The translations under genes were made by a program, and so were the position numbers. Below the pieces are notes generated by a model. The model was not told the DNA's origin and did no database searches. It saw only the letters and a program-made list of their open reading frames with translations. This document shows, in pieces, positions 42,966-51,034 of a stretch of 64,000 bases of DNA (its first letter is position 1; every line of letters begins with the position of its first letter). The stretch spans positions 563,546 through 627,545 of the forward strand of contig CAWDEC010000008.1 of assembly GCA_963801255.1 (NCBI GenBank), given 5' to 3'. Source of the stretch: JAICXG01 sp963801255. Its GTDB lineage: Bacteria; Verrucomicrobiota; Verrucomicrobiia; Chthoniobacterales; UBA10450.

Positions 42966-44641
42966 ACGGAAGCACCGCAATAGAGTCCGAGAACGCGACG
43001 GCAACGATCGTTGAGACATCGGGTCAAGTCGCGGCGCTCAACTATCTAAGCCGCGACCATAGCGTTCGCTCCTGGCTTCTCACAACCGATCATAAGCGGA
43101 TTGGGCTTCTCTATCTCTGGACGATTATTCTCTTTTTCACGATCGCGAGTGTGGCTGCCGCGATGATGCGCATCGAATTGCTCACTCCGCAGGGTGACTT
43201 GGTCACCTCGGAGACTTACAACAAGCTTTTCACCATCCATGGCGTCCTCATGGTTTGGTTCTTTCTTATTCCCTCCATTCCGGCTGTGCTCGGGAACTTT
43301 GTCATTCCTCTGATGATCGGCGCGCGCGATGTCGCGTTCCCGCGCCTGAATCTGATGAGCTGGTATATCTTTATTTTCGGCGGGGCCCTCGCGCTCTGGT
43401 CGCTGATCCATGGTGGCGTGGATACGGGCTGGACTTTTTACACGCCCTATAGCACGACCTACGCGAACTCCCATGTCATCTCGATGGCAGCCGGTGTCTT
43501 CGTAGCAGGGTTTTCCTCCATCGTCACGGGACTCAATTTCATCGTCACCATTCACAAGATGCGAGCGCCGGGACTGACCTGGTTTCGGCTGCCGCTCTTT
43601 ATCTGGTCGCTCTACGCCACGAGTCTTATCATGGTGCTGGCAACTCCCGTGCTCGCAATCACTCTCGCCCTGATGTCGGTCGAACGGTTTTGGGGAGTGG
43701 GCATCTTTGATCCCAAGCTCGGAGGCGATCCGATTCTCTTTCAACATCTCTTTTGGTTTTACTCCCATCCTGCGGTCTACATCATGATTCTGCCTGGAAT
43801 GGGAGTGATCAGCGAACTGATCCCTTGTTTCTCGCGCAAACCGATCTTCGGTTACCCCTGGGTCGCCTGTTCCAGCATGGCCATTGCCGTTCTGGGCTTT
43901 ATCGTCTGGGGCCATCATATGTTCGTTAGTTCCCAATCGATCTACGCCGGAATGGTCTTTTCCATTCTGAGTTTTATCGTGGCGGTTCCGTCGGGAATTA
44001 AGGTTTTTAACTGGACCGCGACTCTCTACAAGGGTTCGATCAGTTTTCAGACGCCAATGCTTTACGCCCTTGGTTTCATTGGTCTTTTTACGATCGGTGG
44101 GCTCACGGGACTGTTCCTTGCTTCGCTCGCCGTTGATGTCCATGTCACCGATACCTACTTTGTCGTAGCGCATTTCCATTACATCATGGTGGGAGGAATG
44201 GTGATGGCCTTCATGGGCGGGTTACACTACTGGTGGCCAAAGATTACCGGCCGACTCTACCCGGAATTTATCGGGAAAACGGCAGCCATTATTACTTTCA
44301 TCGGATTCAATCTCACCTTCTTTCCTCAGTTCCTGCTTGGCTATCTTGGGATGCCACGGCGCTACCATGCTTACCCGCCGGAGTTTCAGGTCTTCCATGT
44401 TCTTTCAACGGCTGGTGCGTCGATCCTGGGTGTGGGTTATCTCTTACCACTGATCTATCTGCTCTGGTCGCTTAAGTATGGACGCTCTGCCGGGCCTAAT
44501 CCGTGGCGTGCCACGGGATTGGAATGGCAGACCGAGTCGCCACCGCCGAAGCATAACTTCGAGCACACCCCGCTTGTTACCAGTCCTCCTTACCAATACT
44601 CGGCGGAAGAGGACAAAGAGTTAGAAGTCGCCAACATCTAG
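42962..44641 (+). CDS. coxA: Cytochrome c oxidase subunit I
   Basis: 559 residues with about twelve membrane helices. Heme and copper ligands are visible: FTIHGVLMVWFF (heme a His), HLFWFYSHPAVYIMILPGMG (CuB His and cross-linked Tyr region, with the A-family E in the related position replaced by YSHP), HHMF (two CuB His) and VAHFHYIMVGG (heme a3/a His). The YSHP form fits A2-type oxidases. The gene ends the operon: coxC and coxD, usually next, are not found here, and a diacylglycerol kinase gene follows 22 bases on. Confidence 0.95.
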   Translation: MNGSTAIESENATATIVETSGQVAALNYLSRDHSVRSWLLTTDHKRIGLLYLWTIILFFTIASVAAAMMRIELLTPQGDLVTSETYNKLFTIHGVLMVWFFLIPSIPAVLGNFVIPLMIGARDVAFPRLNLMSWYIFIFGGALALWSLIHGGVDTGWTFYTPYSTTYANSHVISMAAGVFVAGFSSIVTGLNFIVTIHKMRAPGLTWFRLPLFIWSLYATSLIMVLATPVLAITLALMSVERFWGVGIFDPKLGGDPILFQHLFWFYSHPAVYIMILPGMGVISELIPCFSRKPIFGYPWVACSSMAIAVLGFIVWGHHMFVSSQSIYAGMVFSILSFIVAVPSGIKVFNWTATLYKGSISFQTPMLYALGFIGLFTIGGLTGLFLASLAVDVHVTDTYFVVAHFHYIMVGGMVMAFMGGLHYWWPKITGRLYPEFIGKTAAIITFIGFNLTFFPQFLLGYLGMPRRYHAYPPEFQVFHVLSTAGASILGVGYLLPLIYLLWSLKYGRSAGPNPWRATGLEWQTESPPPKHNFEHTPLVTSPPYQYSAEEDKELEVANI

Positions 44642-44663
44642 ATCGTGGTTTAGATGGGGCTCG

Positions 44664-45572
44664 GTGGCGGAATGTATCGAGGTCATTCTAAATTCTGGTT
44701 CGGGCGCACAGCGTGCCAGGGAATCGCGTGCCAGGCTGGAGAAAGTCTTCGGCGAATCCGGCCGGCCTTTTAATATCTCGGTCGGCGAGGGCGAGGAATT
44801 GGTGCGGCTGGCGCGGGAAAAAGCGACGAGCGACTGCGAGATCCTGGTAGCCGGAGGAGGCGATGGAACGATCTGCACGGTAGGAGAAGTGGCGCTGCGT
44901 ACCGGCAAGACGCTGGGAGTAATTCCGCTTGGCACGTTTAACTATTTTGCCCGCAATCTTGCCATCCCTCTCGATGTCGAGGCAGCGGCACGAGTCATCC
45001 TCAATGGCAGGCAGGTGCGAGCTTCGGTTTTGGACCTGGATGGACGGCTGGTGCTGAATAACTCTAGTTTCGGGATTCACCCGGAAGTCCTCATCAAACG
45101 GCGGGAGTTATATCGTCGCTTCGGCCGCAGTCATATAAGCGCCTATCTCTCGGTCATTCTCAATGCGTTTCGTTTGCCCCCGCGGCTGCGAGTGCGGTTG
45201 GCGACGAAAGAAGGCGAGGTAGTGCGCGAGACACCTGCGATGCTTGTCTGTTCGAATGCCTATCAGGTGGAGACTTTCAAGCTGGCTGGGAGAGAATGTC
45301 TGGACCGGGGTAAATTCGTTGTCTATGTCGCGCGCATGTCCGGGCGATACACCATCTTTCGGCTTGGCCTTCGCACCATGCTCCGCCAGCTCAGGATGCA
45401 AACAGATTACGAGGTGTTTTGCGCGCGGGACGTGACGATTGACTCCGTTCGGCACAAACATCTGCGGGTGGCGGTCGACGGTGAGTTAGAGAGACTGCAA
45501 ACTCCGATGCGGTTTCGGATCGCGCCGAGAGAGTTGGTTGTCCTCGCGCCTCAAGAGGGCGAGGCGAAGTGA
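44664..45572 (+). CDS. Diacylglycerol/lipid kinase family protein
   Basis: 302 residues from GTG 44664. The DAGK catalytic domain is clear: VILNSGSGAQRARESRARLEKVF, the nucleotide-binding ILVAGGGDGTICTVG and LGVIPLGTFNYFARNLAIP. The C-terminal beta domain (LRVAVDGELERLQTPMRFRIAP) matches YegS/DgkB-like lipid kinases that phosphorylate diacylglycerol or related lipids. It lies 22 bases after coxA on the same strand but is probably unrelated in function. Confidence 0.9.
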   Translation: MAECIEVILNSGSGAQRARESRARLEKVFGESGRPFNISVGEGEELVRLAREKATSDCEILVAGGGDGTICTVGEVALRTGKTLGVIPLGTFNYFARNLAIPLDVEAAARVILNGRQVRASVLDLDGRLVLNNSSFGIHPEVLIKRRELYRRFGRSHISAYLSVILNAFRLPPRLRVRLATKEGEVVRETPAMLVCSNAYQVETFKLAGRECLDRGKFVVYVARMSGRYTIFRLGLRTMLRQLRMQTDYEVFCARDVTIDSVRHKHLRVAVDGELERLQTPMRFRIAPRELVVLAPQEGEAK

Positions 45573-45650
45573 GAAAGCGACTGCGCTCGCTTTGATTTCC
45601 AAAGGCCCACCTTGTTATTCCAAGGGGCGCGGGACGCTTTTCTGTACAGC

Positions 45651-45690
45651 AAAAATCTTCCCCCGGGGTCAGACCCGGAGGAAGATCTTG
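45651..45690 (-). terminator. Intrinsic terminator of the small lipoprotein gene
   Basis: ATCTTCC...CGGG and CCCG...GGAAGAT form a long stem around GTCAGA (about 45655-45688). Read on the minus strand, the stem is followed by TTTTT (45655-45651). It lies just beyond the stop of the minus-strand lipoprotein gene; it could also stop transcripts from the plus-strand lipid kinase gene. Confidence 0.7.
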
Positions 45691-45711
45691 CCTTTACAGG
45701 TAAAGATTAAA

Positions 45712-45966
45712 TTAAGGGGTAGGCGACGCTTCGGTCGTCGTGGACTCCGTGGTGGTCGACTCTGTAGTGCCGCCTTCGGTGGCAGGACTCGTCGTGGCCA
45801 TAGGAGTGGATTCAGCCGGGCTCGTCGTCGCGGGCGGATTCACCACCGTCGTGTTATTCTCGGTCGTCGTCTCCGCGGGTGAAGCCGCCGGGGCCACCGT
45901 TTCGGTTTTTTGTTCACACGCCACGAGGAGCGCGGCGCTCGCCAGGATGCAGATATATTTCTTCAT
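45712..45966 (-). CDS. Small Thr/Ser/Pro-rich lipoprotein
   Basis: 84 residues. The signal MKKYICILASAALLVAC has a clear lipobox (LVAC), giving a lipid-anchored N-terminal Cys after processing. The mature part has no fold signature and consists of Thr, Ser, Ala, Pro and Glu repeats (TTTES and TTSPA units), so it is probably an extended, disordered surface tether. It has its own terminator. Function unknown. Confidence 0.75.
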   Translation of the reverse strand: MKKYICILASAALLVACEQKTETVAPAASPAETTTENNTTVVNPPATTSPAESTPMATTSPATEGGTTESTTTESTTTEASPTP

Positions 45967-46073
45967 AGGTTATGGATGAAGGCCCACGTTGGGTTAACTA
46001 TTGAATCGGGGCAAGCGAACTTTTCGGCCCTGCGCGATTTTTATTTCTGGGGTCCGGCGCGAAAAAGGCCCGG

Positions 46074-47201
46074 CTATGAAGGAAATGCAGCGTCGTTAGG
46101 CGTCGGAAAGGGTGGCTCGTAAGGCAGGCCGTGCGCCTCCGCGACCGCGCGGCAGGTGAGCCGGCCATCCATGGTATTTATGCCGCCGACGAGCGCCGGC
46201 TGGCGTTCGCAGGCTTCCTTCAAGCCGAGATCGGCCAGCAGCTCCACATAGCGATAAGTGATGTTCGTCAGGGCCTGTGTCGCGGTGCGCGCGTAAGCTG
46301 CCGGCATGTTGGCCACGCAGTAATGAATCACCCCTTCTTCGACGTAAATAGGATCCTGATGAGTGGTGGGCCGCGAAGTTTCCACACATCCGCCCTGGTC
46401 GATCGCAATATCGACCAGCACGCTGCCCGGTCGCATTTTGCGCAGCATTTCGCGCGTAATCAGTTTGGGCGCCTTGGCACCAGGTACGAGCACCGCGCCA
46501 ATAAGCAGATCGATCGAGGGCATCAATTCCTGCAAATGCGCTTCGCTCGAATAAAGCGTGTGCGCGGTGTGCATGGTGATATCGAGGAAACGCATTCGCT
46601 CCAGGTCGACTTCGAGAATCGTGACGTCCGCTGCGAGGCCGGTCGCCATTCGCGCAGCGTTCACCCCTGAGGTGCCGCCGCCGAGCACGACCACACGCCC
46701 CGGGAGCACACCCGGCACGCCGCCGAGCAGCACGCCGTTCCCGCCGTTATGCTTTGCCAGGAAATAGGCGCCCATCACGACGGACATGCGGCCCGCGATC
46801 TCACTCATAGGCTCGAGCAGCGGGAGTCGGTTGCCGACTTGAATCGTTTCATAAGCAACGCCGGTCACACCCGATTTGAGAAGCGCTTCGGTTAACTGCT
46901 TACTCGCCGCGAGATGGAGATAGGTAAAAAGAATCTGTCCCTTGCGCAGCAACTCCCATTCAGCCGGCAGCGGCTCTTTCACTTTCACGATCATGTCCGC
47001 CTGCTGGAAAAGATCGGGTGCGCTCTCGATAATTTTCGCGCCCGCCGCGGTATAATCAGCATCGGGGTAACCGGTGCCAACGCCCGCGCCCTTTTGGACG
47101 AGCACGGTATGGCCGCGTTTTGTCAGTTGGTAGGCTGCAGATGGCAGAAGGCTGACACGATGTTCCTGCTGCTTAATTTCTTTCGGGACGCCGATAATCA
47201 T
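46074..47201 (-). CDS. ald: Alanine dehydrogenase
   Basis: About 375 residues from the ATG at 47201 (MIIGVPKEIK). It converts L-alanine and NAD+ to pyruvate, ammonia and NADH. The N-terminal domain has GVPKEIKQQEHRVSLLPSAAYQL (substrate Arg) and KVKEPLPAEW (catalytic Lys); the Rossmann domain has VVLGGGTSGVNAARMA. The signature HTLYSSEAHLQELMPSIDLLIGAVLVPGAKAP and the C-terminal GGVINY-like HYCVANMPAAYARTATQALTN are also present. Nine upstream codons are open but add nothing to the family alignment. A CCTAACGA word lies at the extreme 3' end. Confidence 0.95.
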   Translation of the reverse strand: MIIGVPKEIKQQEHRVSLLPSAAYQLTKRGHTVLVQKGAGVGTGYPDADYTAAGAKIIESAPDLFQQADMIVKVKEPLPAEWELLRKGQILFTYLHLAASKQLTEALLKSGVTGVAYETIQVGNRLPLLEPMSEIAGRMSVVMGAYFLAKHNGGNGVLLGGVPGVLPGRVVVLGGGTSGVNAARMATGLAADVTILEVDLERMRFLDITMHTAHTLYSSEAHLQELMPSIDLLIGAVLVPGAKAPKLITREMLRKMRPGSVLVDIAIDQGGCVETSRPTTHQDPIYVEEGVIHYCVANMPAAYARTATQALTNITYRYVELLADLGLKEACERQPALVGGINTMDGRLTCRAVAEAHGLPYEPPFPTPNDAAFPS

Positions 47202-47237
47202 ATGCGCGAAGCTTTTCGCACCGAACAAGGCGCGAAG

Positions 47238-47795
47238 CTAGTTCAAAGAAGGATCGTCCGGCGCGGCCGAGAGCATCTTGAACCAGGGCCCAAGTCCGCG
47301 CATGATCTCGAACCAGAGACGCGGTAATCGCTCAGGGAGGAGGGCTTCGCGGGTTGGCTTTTGCAGGACCCACGCATTCTGGCGCAACTCATTTTCAAGC
47401 TGGCCGGCATTCCAACCAGCGTAGCCAACAAAAGCGCGGATCGTCGTGCGATCTTTCTCCGCCAATTTATCGGCGTCCTCGAGAGCGACATTCGAAGTCA
47501 GGCGAAGCGAGTCCACTCCATTCCAATCGAAAGAAGCAAACATCAACTGGTTGGTTCCGACAGGACCGCCGAGAAAAACCGGGACATCGGCGAGCGCGGC
47601 CGGCGGTGGTTCGGTGACCAGGTCGGCGACCTGCTTGTCGAGCGGGCGATTGACGATCAGGCCGAGCGCACCTTGCGCTGCGTCATGCGAGGAAATGAAA
47701 AGAACGCTGCGCCGAAAATTTGGATCAAGCATGCTGGGATGCGCGACAAGGAGCAGACCGGTAAAATTCTGCGGCGGATTCGACGGTAGACGCAC
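47238..47795 (-). CDS. YqgE/AlgH family protein (UPF0301)
   Basis: About 185 residues from the GTG at 47795, the family's usual length; the frame is open another 63 codons, but that part is unlike the family. The core is NFTGLLLVAHPSMLDPNFRRSVLFISSHDAAQGALGLIVNRPL, LGGPVGTNQLMFA and FVGYAGWNAGQLENELRQNAWVL. YqgE proteins are cytoplasmic and widely conserved without an agreed function. The gene lies upstream of ald on the same strand, separated by 36 bases. Confidence 0.88.
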   Translation of the reverse strand: MRLPSNPPQNFTGLLLVAHPSMLDPNFRRSVLFISSHDAAQGALGLIVNRPLDKQVADLVTEPPPAALADVPVFLGGPVGTNQLMFASFDWNGVDSLRLTSNVALEDADKLAEKDRTTIRAFVGYAGWNAGQLENELRQNAWVLQKPTREALLPERLPRLWFEIMRGLGPWFKMLSAAPDDPSLN

Positions 47796-47983
47796 AACAA
47801 AAATAGAAGGCTCAGTCGCGACAAGTGCAAGTTGCCGGAGATGGCGGGTCGACGGCAAAAAAGACGGAGCCGAAGTGTGTTCGCCTAACGACTGAATTGC
47901 TCGAACTCTTTCAGGCAAAAGCGAGTGAATAGTTAGCTGGCGAAAAGTAAGAGTCAGACTCCGCGCCCAGACAAAGAAGGTCA

Positions 47984-48012
47984 CAGCTCATTCGGGGATC
48001 GAACCCGATTTG
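47984..48012 (-). repeat. tRNA 3'-end fragment (direct repeat copy 1)
   Basis: On the minus strand this reads as a perfect T arm (TCGGG TTCGATC CCCGA) followed by an acceptor 3' half ATGAGCT and G. There is no anticodon or D arm upstream. It is 27 of 29 identical to the copy at 49264-49292 and closely matches the 3' end of the tRNA-Glu gene at 50902. Confidence 0.65.
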
Positions 48013-48047
48013 AACCCTTTCTCTGTTATACGAAACGAACCAACCGG

Positions 48048-49112
48048 CTACCGTCCGCCGTGGCCATGACCCATCCCATGCACCGCTCCGCCGCCGCCGC
48101 CGCGCATCGTGGCAGATCCGCTGCTGTGGCCGATACCATTCATCGAGCCTATGTTCCCGCTCACCATGCCCATGTTCTTCAAGCCCATGCTCCCGTTCAT
48201 CGTGCCAATGGTCCCTCTGCCATGAGAAACAGCGCTCGCACTCTGGAAGCTGTTGTTGCCATGCGCGACTGCGTTATTGCCGTGAGCAACTGCGCTCCTG
48301 CCTTGAGCAACCAGGCTCTTGCCGTGAGCGCTCTGAGGATGGGCTATGCGCGCATTTTGCGCAGCGTTGTCCGATCGATGGGCGCGGCTCACGAGCTTGC
48401 CCTGTTTGAGACCAGCATCGTGGGCAATCTTTCCCCAACCCTCACCCGATCTGAATCTTGACACGACTCGCTGAAAGCTTCGACCCGTGGCCTTGGCCAG
48501 CAAGTTGGCCTTTTCCAAGCCGCCGAAGCCGAGCCCCGTCTTCGCCTCTTGCTTCCTAAGTGTATGGACTGGCACTCCAGTCTGATTCGAGATCCTCGTC
48601 AGCACGCGATGGTGGCCCTGTGCCGCTGCATCATGGCCCCGGCCATCGCGATCCCCGTCCTCACGGGCCTTCTCACCGTCGCCCCGGGCATCGCGGTCTC
48701 TGTCATCACGGGCCTCGTCCCTATCGCCCCGATCATCGCGATCCCCGTCCTCACGGGCCTCCGCATCATGGCCACGTTGCGCAGCGTTGTCCGATCGATG
48801 GACTTCGCTTTCGATCTTCCCGAGGTTAAGACCGGCATCGTGCGCAATTTCTCCCCAACCTTCCCCAGCTTTGAATCTCGAGACCACTTGCTGGAAGCTG
48901 TGGCCGGAGGCTTTGGCCAGTAAGTTGGCCTTTTCCAAGTCGCCGAAACCCAGCCCCGTCTTCGCCTCTTGCTGCCTCAGTGTATCGACGGGAACTCCAG
49001 TCTGATTCGAGATCCTCGTCAGCACCCGATCCTGGCCTGGCGAGGATGTTTGCGTCGCGCCGGCACCGCCAGCCGCGAGGCACGCTGCAATAATGATAAT
49101 GCGCGTTTTCAT
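48048..49112 (-). CDS. Secreted protein with a duplicated domain and charged linker
   Basis: About 354 residues from ATG 49112 (MKTRIIIIAACLAAGGAGA, a signal peptide). Two 84-residue domains (about 29-112 and 169-252) are identical at 69 of 84 positions. Their pattern includes RISNQTGVPV.TLR.QEAKTGLGFG.LEKANLLAKA and GEGWG.IAHDAGL, which I recall only from uncharacterised secreted proteins. Between them lies a 56-residue linker made almost wholly of Asp, Arg, Glu and Gly (EDGDRD units). The C-terminal 100 residues are His/Gly/Met/Ser-rich (AHGNN repeats, ending GHGHGGR) and could bind metal. The gene is bounded on both sides by tRNA-Glu 3'-end fragments. Confidence 0.75.
   Translation of the reverse strand: MKTRIIIIAACLAAGGAGATQTSSPGQDRVLTRISNQTGVPVDTLRQQEAKTGLGFGDLEKANLLAKASGHSFQQVVSRFKAGEGWGEIAHDAGLNLGKIESEVHRSDNAAQRGHDAEAREDGDRDDRGDRDEARDDRDRDARGDGEKAREDGDRDGRGHDAAAQGHHRVLTRISNQTGVPVHTLRKQEAKTGLGFGGLEKANLLAKATGRSFQRVVSRFRSGEGWGKIAHDAGLKQGKLVSRAHRSDNAAQNARIAHPQSAHGKSLVAQGRSAVAHGNNAVAHGNNSFQSASAVSHGRGTIGTMNGSMGLKNMGMVSGNIGSMNGIGHSSGSATMRGGGGGAVHGMGHGHGGR
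48357..49028 (-). repeat. Internal 252-bp domain duplication
   Basis: Two 252-base units (49028-48777 and 48608-48357) inside the secreted protein gene encode the two near-identical domains. They are separated by 168 bases coding the Asp/Arg linker, itself built from short repeats. Divergence between copies is modest and mostly conservative, so the duplication is not ancient. Confidence 0.75.
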
Positions 49113-49263
49113 AAAAAAACTTCGTGTCCGGGCCGCCAATTGGTCGTCCGTCACGCTGGATCCGAGGCAGGCTTTTTAATCGCCAGATTTATCTTGCTGA
49201 CCGCGCGCCTATCTCGGCGTTTGCGATGTCATGTCGAGCATCGTTGCACCCATGAAGAATTGG

Positions 49264-49292
49264 CAGCTCATACGGGGATCGAACCCAATTTG
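49264..49292 (-). repeat. tRNA 3'-end fragment (direct repeat copy 2)
   Basis: Same 29-base sequence as copy 1 apart from two changes, and 22 of 23 identical over its first part to the 3' end of tRNA-Glu. The T stem is partly degraded (TTGGG/CCCGT). Only 7 bases separate it from the end of the next minus-strand gene. Confidence 0.65.
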
Positions 49293-49299
49293 CGCAGCT

Positions 49300-49767
49300 T
49301 TACGCCAAAAACTTGACCGACCGTAGAGCAATTGCGACGGCGACTCCGATGAACAGGAAAAATCTTGTCCGCTCGACGAATGTCGTTAAGCGCGTTTGAC
49401 TAATAAGAATTACCGCAATGATCGCCTCCGCGAGGTCAACCAGAAAATCAACCCACAAATAACGAGACCATCCGCTCGGATACGTGCCGGGGGCATTATA
49501 AATTACTAGTCCGTAAGGACTACGAGACGCAATTTTTTGATCCTCCGACGAGCTTTTCGGCTGCTTGTCCGGCTCCAGCCAAACGTAGGGAAAACTGTAA
49601 AGCCCGGATTTTTCCCCGATCTTCTGCTGCAGCACAGCGAGAATAGCCGCCTCGTCCGGTAGCCTGCTGACGCCGATCTGGTCAATTGGGAGCCGCGTGT
49701 ACGCCAAGAACGTCCACGTAAACATGACGATGCCCCCGAACAGACCAGCGAGTAAGATTCGAATCAT
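49300..49767 (-). CDS. Hypothetical membrane protein
   Basis: 155 residues. An N-terminal helix (ILLAGLFGGIVMFTWTFLAYTRLP) is followed by an extracytoplasmic region with LPIDQIGVSRLPDEAAILAVLQQ and a Tyr/Pro-rich stretch, then two further helices near the C terminus (FLVDLAEAIIAVILISQ and RFFLFIGVAVAIAL). I recognise a similar layout from unnamed proteins of other phyla but no assigned function. It lies between tRNA-Glu 3'-end fragments and so may be part of a small accessory segment. Confidence 0.7.
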   Translation of the reverse strand: MIRILLAGLFGGIVMFTWTFLAYTRLPIDQIGVSRLPDEAAILAVLQQKIGEKSGLYSFPYVWLEPDKQPKSSSEDQKIASRSPYGLVIYNAPGTYPSGWSRYLWVDFLVDLAEAIIAVILISQTRLTTFVERTRFFLFIGVAVAIALRSVKFLA

Positions 49768-50023
49768 TTTGCCAACTTCAGGTATGAATGATGAGGGCGC
49801 ACGCGTCCTCTTGCAGGTTTGTACAATAACGTAACAAGGCGTGCAAGGCGCCTTTCATCCCTCTATCGGGATGCGCCTCCCTGTTGTTTCAGCGCACGTT
49901 GGATCTCTTCATATCCGATCGGCCCAATCGCGAACCGACCGTGAATTGTTTAAAGACTTTCTCGCGTACCCATCCGCACGCGCGGAGACTTGGCACTAGC
50001 AGCGAACTCCCCTGAAACAGCCT

Positions 50024-50716
50024 CTATCTCCCTTGTCGACTCCGCAAATCTGCGACAGTTGCACTTCCCACGGCGAGACCACCAAGCGAGTTCATGGCCA
50101 GACCTGGTTCAGTCTTTTGTCCAGCAACGATGCTCTCACCTGGATCTGCATAGGCAAAGTCGACCACGAAATATTTGTTGTCTGGAAGGCCCAGCATTCG
50201 CACGCGCGCCCAGCCATATTGATCGCCTGCGCCACTGTTGAATTTAAAAGCGAGGAATCCATACCCCCGATCGAGGAATTGTCCCCTCGGAATACCGTCG
50301 CCGTTGCCGTGAGAACGCTCTGCAAGGAAACCATAGCTATTTGGGAAAGAGCGAGTTGAGATCGCGTCGCGCGGCGAAAGCTTGGAGAAGGAGGCACCGC
50401 CAGAGACTTGCACTCCTGCCGCCGCGCCGGAAGCTCCGTAAATGGAGAACAATGCGGCGCCGCCGATGTGGACATTACTCGACCCATAAACGCTCTCGGC
50501 ATGTCGAAAGACCATTACTGCTCCGCCAGTTCCCACAGGAACCGTAAAGCGCCCATTACGACCGCCTACATTTTGATCGATGATGCCGCTGTAATGGATA
50601 TTCGCTTCGGCGTAACCTGCGGCAAAGCTAGTAGCAGCGGCTGCACCCACATAGGCAACCCAACGTTTATTGTTAAGTGACGCTATACTGGAACGGGATT
50701 TCTTATGAGCTTTCAT
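50024..50716 (-). CDS. Hypothetical secreted protein with C-terminal sorting-like tail
   Basis: 230 residues. The start KRWVAYVGAAAATSFAAGYAEA looks like a signal peptide ending near residue 38. The mature part is Gly/Ser-rich and beta-like, with GRGYGFLAFKF-type and DQYGWARVRM segments followed by FVVDFAYADPGESIVAG. Such QYGW...DFAY patterns recur in verrucomicrobial and planctomycete secreted proteins. The end, LGGLAVGSATVADLRSRQGR, resembles a short hydrophobic stretch plus Arg tail used by sorting systems, but no PEP motif is present. The 256 bases downstream and 185 bases upstream contain nothing I can identify. Confidence 0.7.
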   Translation of the reverse strand: MKAHKKSRSSIASLNNKRWVAYVGAAAATSFAAGYAEANIHYSGIIDQNVGGRNGRFTVPVGTGGAVMVFRHAESVYGSSNVHIGGAALFSIYGASGAAAGVQVSGGASFSKLSPRDAISTRSFPNSYGFLAERSHGNGDGIPRGQFLDRGYGFLAFKFNSGAGDQYGWARVRMLGLPDNKYFVVDFAYADPGESIVAGQKTEPGLAMNSLGGLAVGSATVADLRSRQGR

Positions 50717-50901
50717 CTGGCGGCTTAGGATTTTTTTAGAATGTCCGATGATTAGAGAAGAACTCGGCCCGCGATGTCAAGCTTTTCGGCCACCAACTCA
50801 ACGTGTTACTATCACAATCGCTCTCTGAACCATTTACTCATCAGTGGTTGCCTCATTCGAACAACCACCTAATGGCGTTTGCCGCCGAGGTGAAAGATCC
50901 G

Positions 50902-50973
50902 CAGCGCATACGGGGATCGAACCCGTGCACCGGCCTTGAGAGGGCCGTGTCCTAACCACTAGACGAATGCGCC
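50902..50973 (-). tRNA. tRNA-Glu (CTC anticodon)
   Basis: A complete cloverleaf on the minus strand: acceptor GGCGCAT/ATGCGCT, D arm GTCT...GGAC, anticodon stem CGGCC/GGCCG with loop CTCTCAA (anticodon CTC), variable region of four bases, and T arm ACGGG TTCGATC CCCGT. The discriminator is G and CCA is not encoded. It reads GAG codons. Its 3' end is repeated at 49264 and 47984. Confidence 0.93.
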
Positions 50974-51034
50974 GTTTTCGCTCCCGCATTTTAGCCGCTC
51001 TTTGCTGGGCGGCAACCCACCGATTGATCGTCCC

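Noticed and set aside
43046..44179. Long open frame antisense to coxA (377 codons)
   Set aside because: Its product is an Arg/Asp/His-rich, non-globular sequence that mirrors coxA codons; coxA itself is unmistakable.
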